Source: Halorussus ruber (lineage in GTDB: Archaea; Halobacteriota; Halobacteria; Halobacteriales; Haladaptataceae). Taken from it: DNA of 64,000 nt. Position numbers and translations under genes: made by a program. Shown piece by piece: positions 24,796 through 33,000 of this stretch. The notes beneath the pieces were generated by a model, which worked only from the letters and a program-made list of their open reading frames with translations, was not told the origin of the DNA and searched no databases. Where the stretch lies: positions 342,585-406,584 of the forward strand of contig NZ_ML219768.1 of assembly GCF_004765785.1 (NCBI RefSeq), written 5' to 3'. Every line of letters begins with the position of its first letter. Positions within the stretch are counted from its first letter, which is position 1.

Positions 24796-25152
24796 ATGCG
24801 CAAGCGAACGCTACTCTTCGTCGCAACCGTTGCAACGCTCGCACTGTTCGCCGGTAGTGTCACTGCCTCCGACGTTGGTACGGAGTGCAGGGACACCCGG
24901 GAGTGCTGGAGCCCGTCAGCCCTCGACTCGCCACAGCCAGCCGACGTTAGTACGGAGTGCAGAGACACCCGTGAGTGCTGGAGCCCGTCAACCCTCGACT
25001 CGCCACAGCCAGCCGACGTTAGTACGGAATGCAGAGACACCCGTGAGTGCTGGAGCCCGTCAACCCTCGACTCGCCACAGCCAGCCGACGTTAGTACGGA
25101 GTGCAGAGACACCCGTGAGTGCTGGAGCCCGTCAGCTCTCGACTCGGCATAG
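24796..25152 (+). CDS. secreted tandem-repeat protein, 4 x 24 residues with Cys pairs
   Basis: Protein of 118 residues. A Sec signal peptide ('MRKRTLLFVATVATLALFAG', cleavage near SVTA at about 24) is followed only by repeats. Each unit of 24 residues runs 'DVSTECRDTRECWSPS', then T/A-LDS and, except in the last unit, a PQPA linker. Every unit has two Cys five residues apart, so eight in all, suited to one disulfide ring per unit. The four 72-bp units differ by only a few bases. The gene stops at a TAG in unit 4. Other frames and the complementary strand are open across the array only because 72 is a multiple of 3. The signal peptide, promoter and Cys pattern favour this frame. Function unknown; a precursor of repeated small peptides is one possibility. 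Confidence 0.75.
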   Translation: MRKRTLLFVATVATLALFAGSVTASDVGTECRDTRECWSPSALDSPQPADVSTECRDTRECWSPSTLDSPQPADVSTECRDTRECWSPSTLDSPQPADVSTECRDTRECWSPSALDSA

Positions 25153-25158
25153 GTCTCC
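24871..25158 (+). repeat. 72-bp tandem repeat, four units
   Basis: Units start at 24871, 24943, 25015 and 25087, each beginning GACGTT(A/G)GTACGGA. Units 2 and 3 differ at a single silent base. Unit 1 differs from unit 2 at four bases (two silent). Unit 4 diverges at its 3' end, where the TAG stop arises. Confidence 0.95.
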
Positions 25159-25230
25159 GACGTTAGAACAGAGTGCGTGACGGACGAGGAGAAATACTGG
25201 GAGACCGACAGCCTCGACGGGCAGGTTGAG
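25159..25230 (+). pseudogene. decayed fifth repeat unit beyond the stop codon
   Basis: In the same frame, after the TAG at 25150-25152, comes 'DVRTECVTDEEKYWETDSLD', aligned to the unit 'DVSTECRDTRECWSPSTLDS' (shared D-V, T-E-C, W, S/T, L-D). The second Cys is replaced by Tyr. A short 'QLPSRVR' duplication follows (about 25231-25272). It suggests that the protein was once longer. Confidence 0.55.
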
Positions 25231-25381
25231 CAGTTGCCGTCCCGAGTGCGTCAGTTGCCTTCGAGAGTGAGATTCCGGAATCAATCCCGACTGTCGTCTC
25301 CCTTTTTTGAACGGATGGACAGGAACCGACCTATCCCGCAAAACGAACAAGTGTTTCAACCCCCGTCGCCGACTCTCTCAC

Positions 25382-26539
25382 ATGAGCAAACACGGGACCG
25401 AACTCCGACTCGCCACGCGGGGGTCAGACCTCGCGCTCCGGCAGGCGGGCGAGGTCAAGGCCGCCCTCGAGGACCGGCGCTTCGCGGTCGAACTCGTAGA
25501 AGTAGCGACGACGGGCGACGAGATTCAGGACGAACTCATCCACCGCCTCGGGAAGACCGGGGCGTTCGTCCGGAGCCTCGACCAGAAGGTGCTGGACGGG
25601 GAGTTGGACGGCGCGATTCACTCGATGAAGGACATGCCGACCGACAGCCCCGAGGAGCTAGTCGTCGCGGCCATCCCGGAGCGCGCCAGCGCCAACGACG
25701 TGCTGGTCACGCCCGACGGGAAAGAGTTGGACGACCTGCCGGAGGGCGCGACCGTGGGCACCTCCAGCCTCCGGCGGAAGGCCCAGCTGCTGAACTACCG
25801 GGACGACCTGAACGTCGAACCGCTCCGGGGGAACGTGGACACCCGGGCCGAGAAGTTGCTCGCGCCGTCGCTCCAGCGGGAACACGAGCGCCGCACCGAG
25901 GCCGAGAAGGAAAAACAGTCGAAGAAGGCGATGTCCCAGAAGGGACACAAGAAGGAGTACGAAAACGAGTTCGACCGGACCGTCGAGGAGTGGTTCAACG
26001 GCCTCGCGGAGGTCGAGCGCCGGGCGCTGGAGCGGGAGGTCGAGACCGACTACGACGCCATCGTGCTGGCGCAGGCCGGACTCGAACGCAGCGGTCTGGC
26101 CCACCACCTCGACTACGTCGAACTGCCGAGTAGCCAGTTCGTCCCCGCGCCGGGGCAGGGCGCGCTGGCAGTCACGGCGCTGGACGGCGAACCCGCCGAG
26201 GACCTGAACACCGTTCTCGACCACCCGCGAACGCGGGTCGAGACGACCGTCGAGCGCACGATTCTGGCGGAACTCGGCGGCGGGTGCGTCGCGCCAATCG
26301 GCGTCCACGGCCTGATTCAGGGCGAGAACGTCCACGTGGACGTGCAGGTGTTCTCCCAAGACGGCTCGGAGGTCATCGAGGCCAACAGAGACGTGCCGGT
26401 CGAGAATCACGTCTCGGCGGCCAAGGCCCTCGCCGACGACCTCGCCGCGAAGGGCGCTGACGACCTCATCGAGGCCGCGAAGGCCGACAACGAAGAGCGC
26501 GGGGCCAAGCGCGAACAGGGGGCCTCCGGCGGGAAATGA
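25382..26539 (+). CDS. hemC: hydroxymethylbilane synthase (porphobilinogen deaminase)
   Basis: Protein of 385 residues. It polymerises four porphobilinogens into hydroxymethylbilane. Marks: 'LRLATRGSDLALRQA' at the start, 'DGAIHSMKDMPTD' (about 78-90), 'GTSSLRRKAQLL' (about 127-138) and the dipyrromethane-cofactor Cys302 in 'GGGCVAPIG'. A charged insert (about 160-205, 'RTEAEKEKQSKKAMSQKGHK') makes it longer than the usual 310 residues; similar inserts occur in haloarchaeal homologues. It overlaps hemD by 4 bases (ATGA). The start at 25382 begins the conserved domain; an upstream extension to 25307 has no family support. Confidence 0.95.
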   Translation: MSKHGTELRLATRGSDLALRQAGEVKAALEDRRFAVELVEVATTGDEIQDELIHRLGKTGAFVRSLDQKVLDGELDGAIHSMKDMPTDSPEELVVAAIPERASANDVLVTPDGKELDDLPEGATVGTSSLRRKAQLLNYRDDLNVEPLRGNVDTRAEKLLAPSLQREHERRTEAEKEKQSKKAMSQKGHKKEYENEFDRTVEEWFNGLAEVERRALEREVETDYDAIVLAQAGLERSGLAHHLDYVELPSSQFVPAPGQGALAVTALDGEPAEDLNTVLDHPRTRVETTVERTILAELGGGCVAPIGVHGLIQGENVHVDVQVFSQDGSEVIEANRDVPVENHVSAAKALADDLAAKGADDLIEAAKADNEERGAKREQGASGGK

Positions 26540-27279
26540 GCCGAGACGTTCGCGTCGCCGTCTTTCGCCCGGACGACGAACGACTCGCCGAGGCCGAGCA
26601 ACTGCTGGACTCGCTCGGTGCCGAGGCGGTCGCCGACCCGATGCTGGAGGTCCGACCGACCGGGGACGCCCCCGACGACGGCGACTACGTGATTCTGACG
26701 AGCAAGACCGGCGTCGAACTGGCCGCCGAGTCCGGGTGGGAGCCGGGTACGGCGACGGTCTGCGCCATCGGCGAGAGTACCGCCGACGCGCTCCGCGACG
26801 CGGGCTACGAAGTCGATGTGGTGCCCGAGGAGTACACCTCGTCGGGACTGGTCGAAGCCCTCGAAGACGAGGTCGAGGGCAAGCGCGTCGAGGTCGCCCG
26901 GAGCGACCACGGCAGTCCGGTCCTGACCGAGGGCCTCGCCGAGGCCGGTGGGGACGTCCACGAGACGATTCTCTACGAACTGGTCAGACCCGAGGGGTCG
27001 GGCGAGTCGGCCGACCTCGCCGCCGAGGGCGAACTCGACGCCGCGGCGTTCACCTCCTCGCTGACGGTGGCCCACTTCCTCGACGCGGCCGAGGAGCGCG
27101 GCGTGCGCGAGGAGGCCATCGCGGGCCTGAACGAGGCTGTCGTGGGCGCAATCGGCGCGCCGACCCGCGAGACGGCCGAGTCGGAGGGCATCGAGGTCGA
27201 CGTGGTGCCGGAGGTTGCCGACTTCGAGAAACTGGCCTGCGCGGTCGTGGAAGCGGCCACGCCGACCTACCACGAGTAA
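26536..27279 (+). CDS. hemD: uroporphyrinogen-III synthase
   Basis: Protein of 247 residues that cyclises hydroxymethylbilane with inversion of ring D. It has two lobes of alternating strands and helices. 'VILTSKTGVEL' (about 55-65), 'VCAIGESTADALRDAGYEVD' (about 75-94), 'YTSSGLVEAL' (about 99-108) and 'AFTSSLTVAHFLDAA' (about 173-187) match the weakly conserved family pattern. It overlaps hemC by 4 bases, confirming the assignment by context. The 247 bases that follow (27280-27526) have no gene I can support. Confidence 0.92.
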   Translation: MSRDVRVAVFRPDDERLAEAEQLLDSLGAEAVADPMLEVRPTGDAPDDGDYVILTSKTGVELAAESGWEPGTATVCAIGESTADALRDAGYEVDVVPEEYTSSGLVEALEDEVEGKRVEVARSDHGSPVLTEGLAEAGGDVHETILYELVRPEGSGESADLAAEGELDAAAFTSSLTVAHFLDAAEERGVREEAIAGLNEAVVGAIGAPTRETAESEGIEVDVVPEVADFEKLACAVVEAATPTYHE

Positions 27280-27526
27280 ATTTGAATCGGGGTGGGTAGA
27301 GGTCTACTTTCCCGCGTTCCGTGACTCCCCGCCGACTACCTGACGGTGGGTAAATCTCCACAGACCACAGGACGCGGCGAGGAGGCACGGGACGCGGGGC
27401 GGTGGCGGGGGAGTACGGTTGTGATTTGCTCAAGCAGCAGCTAGCTCCCCTACAACCATCTAAACAATTCCTAAATAAATAATATAGTTGCTTAGAAATG
27501 TCTGGAGTTTCGTCTAGAAAGGCGGA

Positions 27527-28186
27527 CTATTCCGCTCGAACGTTCAGATACTCCGGCGGGACCGCCTCGCAGGTGTACGTCGATTCGCCGCGCTTGGCAA
27601 TCGGCAATCCATCGGCCAGCATCCCCGCGGCGTCGGTTTCGAGGACGACCGGATTCTTCGCGTGTCGCCGCCCGACCTCGCGGGCCTCCTCGGTCGTTCC
27701 CGAGAGGTGGACCCGCTGGCGGCCCATCGGTTGCAGCCCCTCGGCGCGAATCGAGTCGAGATTCGCCGGGTCGGTGCCGTGGAAGAGTCGGTCGGGGATG
27801 TCGTCCTCGCGGTCGGCGGAATCGTCCACGCCCGCGTCGAGGTCCACGTCCACCGAGTGGCCGTAGGCCGCCCGGATTTGGCCGTCGTCACCAGATTCGA
27901 ATCGACCCTTGGGGTCGGTCTCGACCACCGCGTCGAGGAGTTCGCGGTCCGCCCAGTCATATTTGTTTTTCACCACGCGCGCGAGGTCGTCGTAGTCGGT
28001 CCAGCCGCCGCGGTCGAGTTCGAGACCGGCCTCCTCGGGGAAGTGCCGGAGCGCGCCGCTGACGAACTTCGAGAGGCGGCGTCGGCGTTCTCCGCCGAGG
28101 AGTTTGCGAGTGTTCCCACCGCACTCGGGGCATTCTTGAGCAGTAGTAACGCCGTGGTCCGGACAGCGGAAGACGGGTTCGGTCAC
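27527..28186 (-). CDS. kptA: RNA 2'-phosphotransferase (KptA/Tpt1)
   Basis: Protein of 219 residues. It transfers a 2'-phosphate from RNA to NAD+, forming ADP-ribose 1''-2''-cyclic phosphate. An N-terminal zinc ribbon ('CPDHG' and 'CPECGG', about 8-23) precedes the domain. Conserved parts are 'LSKFVSGALRHFPEEAGL' (about 38-55), 'RFESGDDGQIRAAYGHSV' (about 94-111), 'LFHGTDPANLDSI' and 'VHLSGTTEEAREVGRRH'. The Arg-His-Arg/Arg-type residues needed for NAD binding appear present (R in 'IRAAYGHS', H in 'FHGT'). In archaea its substrate is uncertain because canonical splicing leaves no 2'-phosphate. Confidence 0.93.
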   Translation of the reverse strand: MTEPVFRCPDHGVTTAQECPECGGNTRKLLGGERRRRLSKFVSGALRHFPEEAGLELDRGGWTDYDDLARVVKNKYDWADRELLDAVVETDPKGRFESGDDGQIRAAYGHSVDVDLDAGVDDSADREDDIPDRLFHGTDPANLDSIRAEGLQPMGRQRVHLSGTTEEAREVGRRHAKNPVVLETDAAGMLADGLPIAKRGESTYTCEAVPPEYLNVRAE

Positions 28187-28326
28187 GGGTCGGGTGGTGG
28201 TAGGCGGGGTCGCGGGAAATGTCTCTCGGCGGGGCTGGGTGATAGTGGAGAATCGGAAATCTATAGATATGGAGGAGAAGACGGGAAGAAGCTAGCTTCA
28301 GGCTTGAACACAGGACTCTTCCGCAC

Positions 28327-28360
28327 CGCGACCGCAGGCCTCACACCTCCCCAACCTCCT
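28327..28360 (-). repeat. intergenic repeat family R2, copy 1
   Basis: On the minus strand it reads AGGAGGTTGGGGAGGTGTGA and continues GGCCTGCGGTCGCG. About 30 of 34 bases match 57466-57499. Both copies are followed, 30-40 bases on, by AGCTAGCTTCT. Confidence 0.65.
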
Positions 28361-28476
28361 GTGCTACTCGGCCTACGGCCTGCGTTGCTCGTCCCTCGCA
28401 CGCCGATGGCGCGGCACGAGAGCCGCGCCAGCGCGCGCCGGGTGGAAAGTGCACCGAGCGACGACTGGCCAATCAG

Positions 28477-28510
28477 CCACCGTGGGAGCATGAAGGGGCC
28501 GCCCGGTCGC
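28477..28510 (-). repeat. intergenic repeat family R3, copy 2
   Basis: The complement of the 21 bases at 28490-28510 is identical to 19652-19672. The adjoining CCCACGGTGG is also shared. Confidence 0.6.
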
Positions 28511-28637
28511 GAGCTTCAAGAAGACGTCGTCACACTAATTCCGCAGTCTGTACTCGGTCTGTCACCGAAATGTGGCTCGTATCTGCATCTACAGAGAGCC
28601 AGAGGTTTATAAACCATAGCGACCTACCTCCGGCCGA

Positions 28638-30083
28638 ATGGCTTCCGCTGGTCCCGTTCCCGCCCTCGCAGAGCGTGCCGCCGCGTGCGCCGACCGACTG
28701 CGCGACGCCGAGGAGGTCCTGCTGGCGTCGCACATCGACGCTGACGGGCTGACGAGCGCCGCCGTCGCCGCCCAAGCCCTCGAACGCGCCGGTATCCCCT
28801 TCGAGACCGCCTTCTCCAAGCAGTTGGACGCCGAGGAGGTCGCCGCCATCGCCGCGACCGACTACGAGACGGTCCTGTTCACCGACTTCGGGAGCGGTCA
28901 GTTGGACATCATCGCCGACCACGAGGAGGCGGGCGACTTCACGCCGGTCATCGCCGACCACCACCAGCCAGCGGACCCCGACACCGAGTTCCACCTCAAC
29001 CCCCTGCTGTTCGACATCGACGGCTCCTCGGAGCTGTCGGGCGCTGGCGCGGCCTACGTCCTCGCTCGGGCGCTGGAACCCGACGGGACCGACAACCGCG
29101 ACTTGGCGGGTCTCGCGGTCGTCGGCGCGGTCGGCGACATGCAGACCACCGACGGCGAACTCGTCGGCGCGAACCGGGCCATCGTCGAGGAGGGCAAAGC
29201 CGCGGGCGTGGTCGAGACGACGACCGACCTCTCGATGTACGGCAAGCAGACCCGTCCGCTCCCCAAGATGCTGGAATACGCCAGCGACGCCCACATCCCC
29301 GGCATCACCAACAACGAGAACGGTGCCCTCCGATTCTTGGACGGTCTCGACGTGGACTTGCAGGACGAGGACGGCGAGTGGCGCTGTTGGGTGGACCTGA
29401 CCGAGGACGAGCGAAGCACCGTCTCGAACGCCCTGTTCCAGCACGCCGTCTCGCGCGGGGTCAGTTCCGACCGCATCGACAACCTGTTCGGCACGGCCTA
29501 CACCCTCACCGACGAACCCGAGGGCACCGAACTCCGGGACGTGAGCGAGTTCTCGACCCTGCTGAACGCCACGGCTCGCTACGAGCGCGCCGACGTGGGA
29601 CTGGCGGTCTGTCTGGGCTACCGCGACGAGGCCTTAGAGGAGGCCCGCAATCTCCTGTCGAACCACCGCCAGAACCTCTCGCAGGGCCTCCAGTACGTCA
29701 AGCGCGAGGGCGTCACCAAAGAGGAGAACGTCCAGTGGTTCCACGCCGGAGACGAGATACGCGAGACCATCGTGGGCATCATCGCCGGGATGGCGGTCGG
29801 CGCGGACGGCATCGACCGCGGGACGCCCATCATCGCCTTCGCGGACAAGACGGAGGAGGATAGCGACAACGACGAAACCCCCGAAGTCAAGGTCTCCGCG
29901 CGAGGTACGCCCGGACTTACCCGAAAGGGCCTGGACCTCTCCGTCGTGATGCGTGAGGCGTCCCAGTCGGTCGGCGGCGACGGCGGCGGCCACAACGTCG
30001 CCGCGGGCGCGACCGTTCCGAAGGGAACAGAAGAGGAGTTCGTCGCACTCGCCGACGAACTCGTCGGCGAGCAGTTAGGATAG
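28638..30083 (+). CDS. RecJ-like DHH-family phosphoesterase
   Basis: Protein of 481 residues. DHH-family motifs: motif I reads 'LLASHIDADGLTSAA' (about 30-44) in place of the usual DHD, and motif II/III 'VLFTDFGSGQ' and 'PVIADHHQP' (about 104-112) hold the metal-binding DHH. The C-terminal DHHA1 nucleic-acid binding domain shows 'GGGHNVAAGAT' type residues ('GGDGGGHNVAAGATVP', about 447-462). Such archaeal RecJ/GAN proteins are 5'-3' exonucleases of the replisome or RNA-degrading enzymes; which one applies here is not decided by sequence. A TATA box precedes the ATG by 25-32 bases. Confidence 0.9.
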   Translation: MASAGPVPALAERAAACADRLRDAEEVLLASHIDADGLTSAAVAAQALERAGIPFETAFSKQLDAEEVAAIAATDYETVLFTDFGSGQLDIIADHEEAGDFTPVIADHHQPADPDTEFHLNPLLFDIDGSSELSGAGAAYVLARALEPDGTDNRDLAGLAVVGAVGDMQTTDGELVGANRAIVEEGKAAGVVETTTDLSMYGKQTRPLPKMLEYASDAHIPGITNNENGALRFLDGLDVDLQDEDGEWRCWVDLTEDERSTVSNALFQHAVSRGVSSDRIDNLFGTAYTLTDEPEGTELRDVSEFSTLLNATARYERADVGLAVCLGYRDEALEEARNLLSNHRQNLSQGLQYVKREGVTKEENVQWFHAGDEIRETIVGIIAGMAVGADGIDRGTPIIAFADKTEEDSDNDETPEVKVSARGTPGLTRKGLDLSVVMREASQSVGGDGGGHNVAAGATVPKGTEEEFVALADELVGEQLG

Positions 30084-30108
30084 CGCGGAAATCAGCGCGG
30101 CAGATGCG

Positions 30109-31014
30109 CTACTGCACGTCGGAACTCGACGCCTTCGAGAGCATGTAGACCGCCACGCTCCCCAGCACGAGGTCCAGCGCCAGCAGGACCGCCAGCGCCG
30201 GGACGATGGTGTTCCAGACGCCCGAGAACTGGGTGACCTCCACGACCGTCATCACGTCGCGGTCGAGCATCAGCGCCCTCGCGGCGTCCACGCCGTAGGT
30301 GATGGGGTTGTAGGTTGCGACCGTCTGAATCCAGTCGGGCAGGACCTCCAAGGGGAGGAAGGCGGTCGAGACGAACAGCAGGGGGAACTGGAGCAGGTTC
30401 GCGCCGATGATGGTCGATTCCTGGTCTTTGGTGATGATGGCGATGGTGTTCGACAGCGAGACGAACCACATCGAGAACACCACGCCGACGAGCATGATGC
30501 CCAGCGCGCCCACGATGCCGGTCGAAATCTCCGCGCCGAGCGCGACCCCGAGGACGAGGATGATGCCGATTTGAATCAGGATGCGCATGATTTCGGCGGC
30601 GGTCTTGCCGAGGAAGACCGCCGCGCGGTTCATCGGACTCACCAGTACCTTCTCGAACATCCCATTCTCGATGTCGTTGACCAGTCCCACCCCGGAGGTG
30701 GCGGCGGCCGCCAGCGACACCTGAATTGCGATGGCTGGCACGAGATACGTCTCGTAGGTAATCGAGGCCCCGCCGCGGCTAATCGCGCCGGTTGCGACCT
30801 GCCCGAAGACCTGCGTGAACAGCACGAGGAAGATGATGGGCTGGACCAGCGAGACCACGAGGACGAAGGGGTTGCGCACCGCCTTCAGGTTCCAGCGCTT
30901 GAAGTTGACCCAGAAGTCGCCCGCGAAGGAGTTACCCGAGCGCGCCGCGACCCGCGACTGCCCGGCCTCCCCGGCGACGCCCCCGTCGCCGGACGATTCA
31001 GTCGGAGAACTCAT
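30109..31014 (-). CDS. ABC-2 type transporter permease
   Basis: Membrane protein of 301 residues with six main helices. A soluble N-terminus (about 1-48) includes 'GDFWVNFKRWNLKAVRNP', typical of the first element of DrrB-type permeases. The 'NPITYGVDAARALML' segment (about 240-254) is a family signature. It pairs with the ATPase gene just upstream, which it overlaps by 4 bases. The pair is probably an exporter of a drug-like or lipid compound. The gene is convergent with the DHH gene, ending 25 bases from it. Confidence 0.9.
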   Translation of the reverse strand: MSSPTESSGDGGVAGEAGQSRVAARSGNSFAGDFWVNFKRWNLKAVRNPFVLVVSLVQPIIFLVLFTQVFGQVATGAISRGGASITYETYLVPAIAIQVSLAAAATSGVGLVNDIENGMFEKVLVSPMNRAAVFLGKTAAEIMRILIQIGIILVLGVALGAEISTGIVGALGIMLVGVVFSMWFVSLSNTIAIITKDQESTIIGANLLQFPLLFVSTAFLPLEVLPDWIQTVATYNPITYGVDAARALMLDRDVMTVVEVTQFSGVWNTIVPALAVLLALDLVLGSVAVYMLSKASSSDVQ

Positions 31015-32081
31015 CGGTCCACCTCCGCGGTACCCTCAGACGGAATATCGTCGGCGACCGCCTCGACGTGTTCGCCCGTGATGGCGAGGAACACGTCGTC
31101 CAGCGTCGGCGCGCGGACGTTGAATCCCGTGACCGTGAGTCCCTCGTCGCGGAGCGCGACCAGCAGGTCGGTGCCGCGCTGGCGGGCCTGCTTGGAGGTG
31201 ACGGTGATTCCCTCGTCGGTCACCTCGACCGTGGCATCGGCCTCGAAGAGGTCGGTGTCGCGGGCCACCTCGGCGGCCTGCTCGCTCTCGCCCGCGTCGC
31301 CTTCCACGTCGATGTCCAGAATCTCGCCGCCGACCCGGCGCTTGAGTTCGTCGGGCGACCCCGTGGCGACGATTTCGCCGTCGAGGATGACCGCGATGCG
31401 GTCGCAGAGTTCGTCGGCCTCCTCCAAGTACTGGGTCGTGAGGAAGATGGTCGTGCCCTGCTCGTTGATTCGCCGGAAGTAGTCCCAGAGGCGGTTGCGA
31501 GCCTTCGGGTCGAGGCCGGTGGTCGGCTCGTCCAAGAACACGAGGGGCGGCTGGTGGACCAGCGCAGTCGCGGCGTCGAGGCGCTTTTTCATCCCGCCGG
31601 AGAACTCCTCGGCCTTCTTGTCGCCCACGTCGGCCAAGTCCACGAGTTCGAGGAGTTCGTCGATTCGCCGGTCGCGCTCGTCGCGGGGGACGCCGTAGGC
31701 CTCGCACGCGAAGCGGATGTTCTCGCGGGCGGTCAGCTCCTCGTCCACGCTGGTCTCTTGGGCCATGTAGCCGATGGACTCCCGAACTCGCCGCGGGGAC
31801 TCCTCGGCGTCGAAGCCGTTGACCCGGACCTCGCCGCCCGTCGGCTTGAGCAGGGTGGCGAAGACCTTGATGGAGGTGGTCTTGCCCGCGCCGTTCGGCC
31901 CGAGGAACCCGAAGAACTCGCCCTCCGGAACTTCGAGCGAGACGTTCGAGACGGCCTCGGTCCCGTCGCCGTAGGTCAGGTTGAGGCCCTCGGTGTCGAT
32001 GGCGAGTCCGCGCGCCGATTCGGGATTCTCCGCGCTGTTCGCCTGCTCTGGGCTCCGCTGTGAAGATTTAGGTCGTGGCAT
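31011..32081 (-). CDS. ABC transporter ATPase, DrrA type
   Basis: Protein of 356 residues. Walker A 'GPNGAGKTTSIKV' (about 60-72), signature 'FSGGMKKRLD' (about 158-167), Walker B 'LVFLDEPTTGLDP' (about 177-189) and 'FLTTQYLEEADELCDR' follow in order. The last hundred residues form the DUF4162 domain of daunorubicin-resistance-type ATPases ('DLLVALRDEGLTVTGFNVRAPTLDDVF' type, about 300-330). The start is set at ATG 32081 after a longer frame with no conserved residues. The divergent TetR gene 165 bases away suggests local control. Confidence 0.92.
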   Translation of the reverse strand: MPRPKSSQRSPEQANSAENPESARGLAIDTEGLNLTYGDGTEAVSNVSLEVPEGEFFGFLGPNGAGKTTSIKVFATLLKPTGGEVRVNGFDAEESPRRVRESIGYMAQETSVDEELTARENIRFACEAYGVPRDERDRRIDELLELVDLADVGDKKAEEFSGGMKKRLDAATALVHQPPLVFLDEPTTGLDPKARNRLWDYFRRINEQGTTIFLTTQYLEEADELCDRIAVILDGEIVATGSPDELKRRVGGEILDIDVEGDAGESEQAAEVARDTDLFEADATVEVTDEGITVTSKQARQRGTDLLVALRDEGLTVTGFNVRAPTLDDVFLAITGEHVEAVADDIPSEGTAEVDR

Positions 32082-32226
32082 GGTTGGACTCGTATCGCTC
32101 CGCAGTTCGGACGCGGCCGCGGGCAATCGAAGACCGCCTGTGATTCGGGTCCTCGTCGCGGTTCGGGTCGTCGGTCGCGGTCCGGTTCGCTAGTTCCTCG
32201 ATAGAGACACGAACGTATATAGCTGC

Positions 32227-32244
32227 TGAATGAATAGTCAATCA
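32227..32244. promoter_or_regulatory. candidate TetR operator
   Basis: TGAATGA-ATAG-TCAATCA is an imperfect palindrome (6 of 7 pairs) just before the GTG start of the TetR gene and 5 bases after the TATA box 'gtatatag' (32214-32221). It overlaps the expected transcription start, the usual place for autorepression. Confidence 0.5.
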
Positions 32245-32245
32245 C

Positions 32246-32866
32246 GTGCCCCCATCGCATCTCTTCGACGGCGACGCGGACGACACTCGGACCGCCATCA
32301 TGAGAGCGACCTACCTCGCGCTCCGGAAACACGGCTACGCCGACCTGACAATCCAGCGCATCGGCGACGAGTTCGACAAGAGCAAATCCCTGCTCTATCA
32401 CCACTACGACAGCAAGGACGAACTGCTGGTGGACTTTCTCGGCTACATGCTCGAGGAGTTCAAATCAGACGTGCCCGTCGAGGAGTGCGACGACGCCCGC
32501 GACCACCTTCGGGCGCTTCTGGACCACGTCGTCCCGCCGACGCTCGACGCCGAGCGATTCGAGTTCACGAGCGCGATGATGGAACTGCGCGCCCAAGCGC
32601 CCCACGACGAGGCCTACCGCGACCAGTTCACCCGCACCGACCGGTTCTTCCGCCAGCGAATCGCGGACGTCGTCCGCGACGGCGTCGAGGAGGGCGTCTT
32701 CCGAGACGTGAACCCCGAGCAGACCGCCGCCATGCTGGTGACGGTTATCAACGGGTCGATGCTCGAGCGCGTCACGACCGACAGCCCCGAGGACGTGATG
32801 CGCGCGACCCGACAGGAGTTGGAAGAGTGCATCGACGCGCAACTGCTGGCCGAGGACGCCCAATAG
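32246..32866 (+). CDS. TetR/AcrR family transcriptional regulator
   Basis: Protein of 206 residues. The N-terminal HTH is clear: 'YLALRKHGYADLTIQRIGDE' (about 23-42), then 'FDKSKSLLYHHYDSKDELL' as the recognition helix and following segment. The C-terminal part is an all-helical ligand/dimer domain. GTG start codon, with a TATA box 25-32 bases upstream. Divergently transcribed from the DrrAB-type exporter, so it likely represses the exporter and itself. The candidate operator lies directly before the start codon. Confidence 0.92.
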   Translation: MPPSHLFDGDADDTRTAIMRATYLALRKHGYADLTIQRIGDEFDKSKSLLYHHYDSKDELLVDFLGYMLEEFKSDVPVEECDDARDHLRALLDHVVPPTLDAERFEFTSAMMELRAQAPHDEAYRDQFTRTDRFFRQRIADVVRDGVEEGVFRDVNPEQTAAMLVTVINGSMLERVTTDSPEDVMRATRQELEECIDAQLLAEDAQ

Positions 32867-33000
32867 CCTGTTTTCGCCGCGAGATTCGAGACTGACTCGT
32901 CCGTGTGGCGGTCGTCCGAGAAGATTGATACAGCGAAATAGAGTTTAGAACCATCCCAACTCGAATCAGGACCTCTTCCGGCGGAGGTTCCGCCCAGCGA

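Larger units (their letters stand above)
28187..28637. other. intergenic region with repeat elements
   Basis: 451 bases without a supported gene. It includes an AGCTAGCTT motif (28291-28299), R2 copy (28327-28360), GC hairpins (28361-28440) and R3 copy (28477-28510). An AT-rich 'gaggtttataaaccat' (28602-28617) follows. 'tttataaa' (28606-28613) is a TATA box 25-32 bases before the ATG at 28638. Confidence 0.6.

Noticed and set aside
25150-25152. TAG in the repeat protein read as pyrrolysine, joining unit 5
   Set aside because: Haloarchaea generally lack the pyrrolysine system, and unit 5 is decayed (second Cys lost), so a plain stop is the simpler reading.
24744-25180. Other open frames through the 72-bp repeat array, on both strands
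   Set aside because: They are open only because the unit length is a multiple of three. They lack a signal peptide and a suitable promoter; the chosen frame has both.
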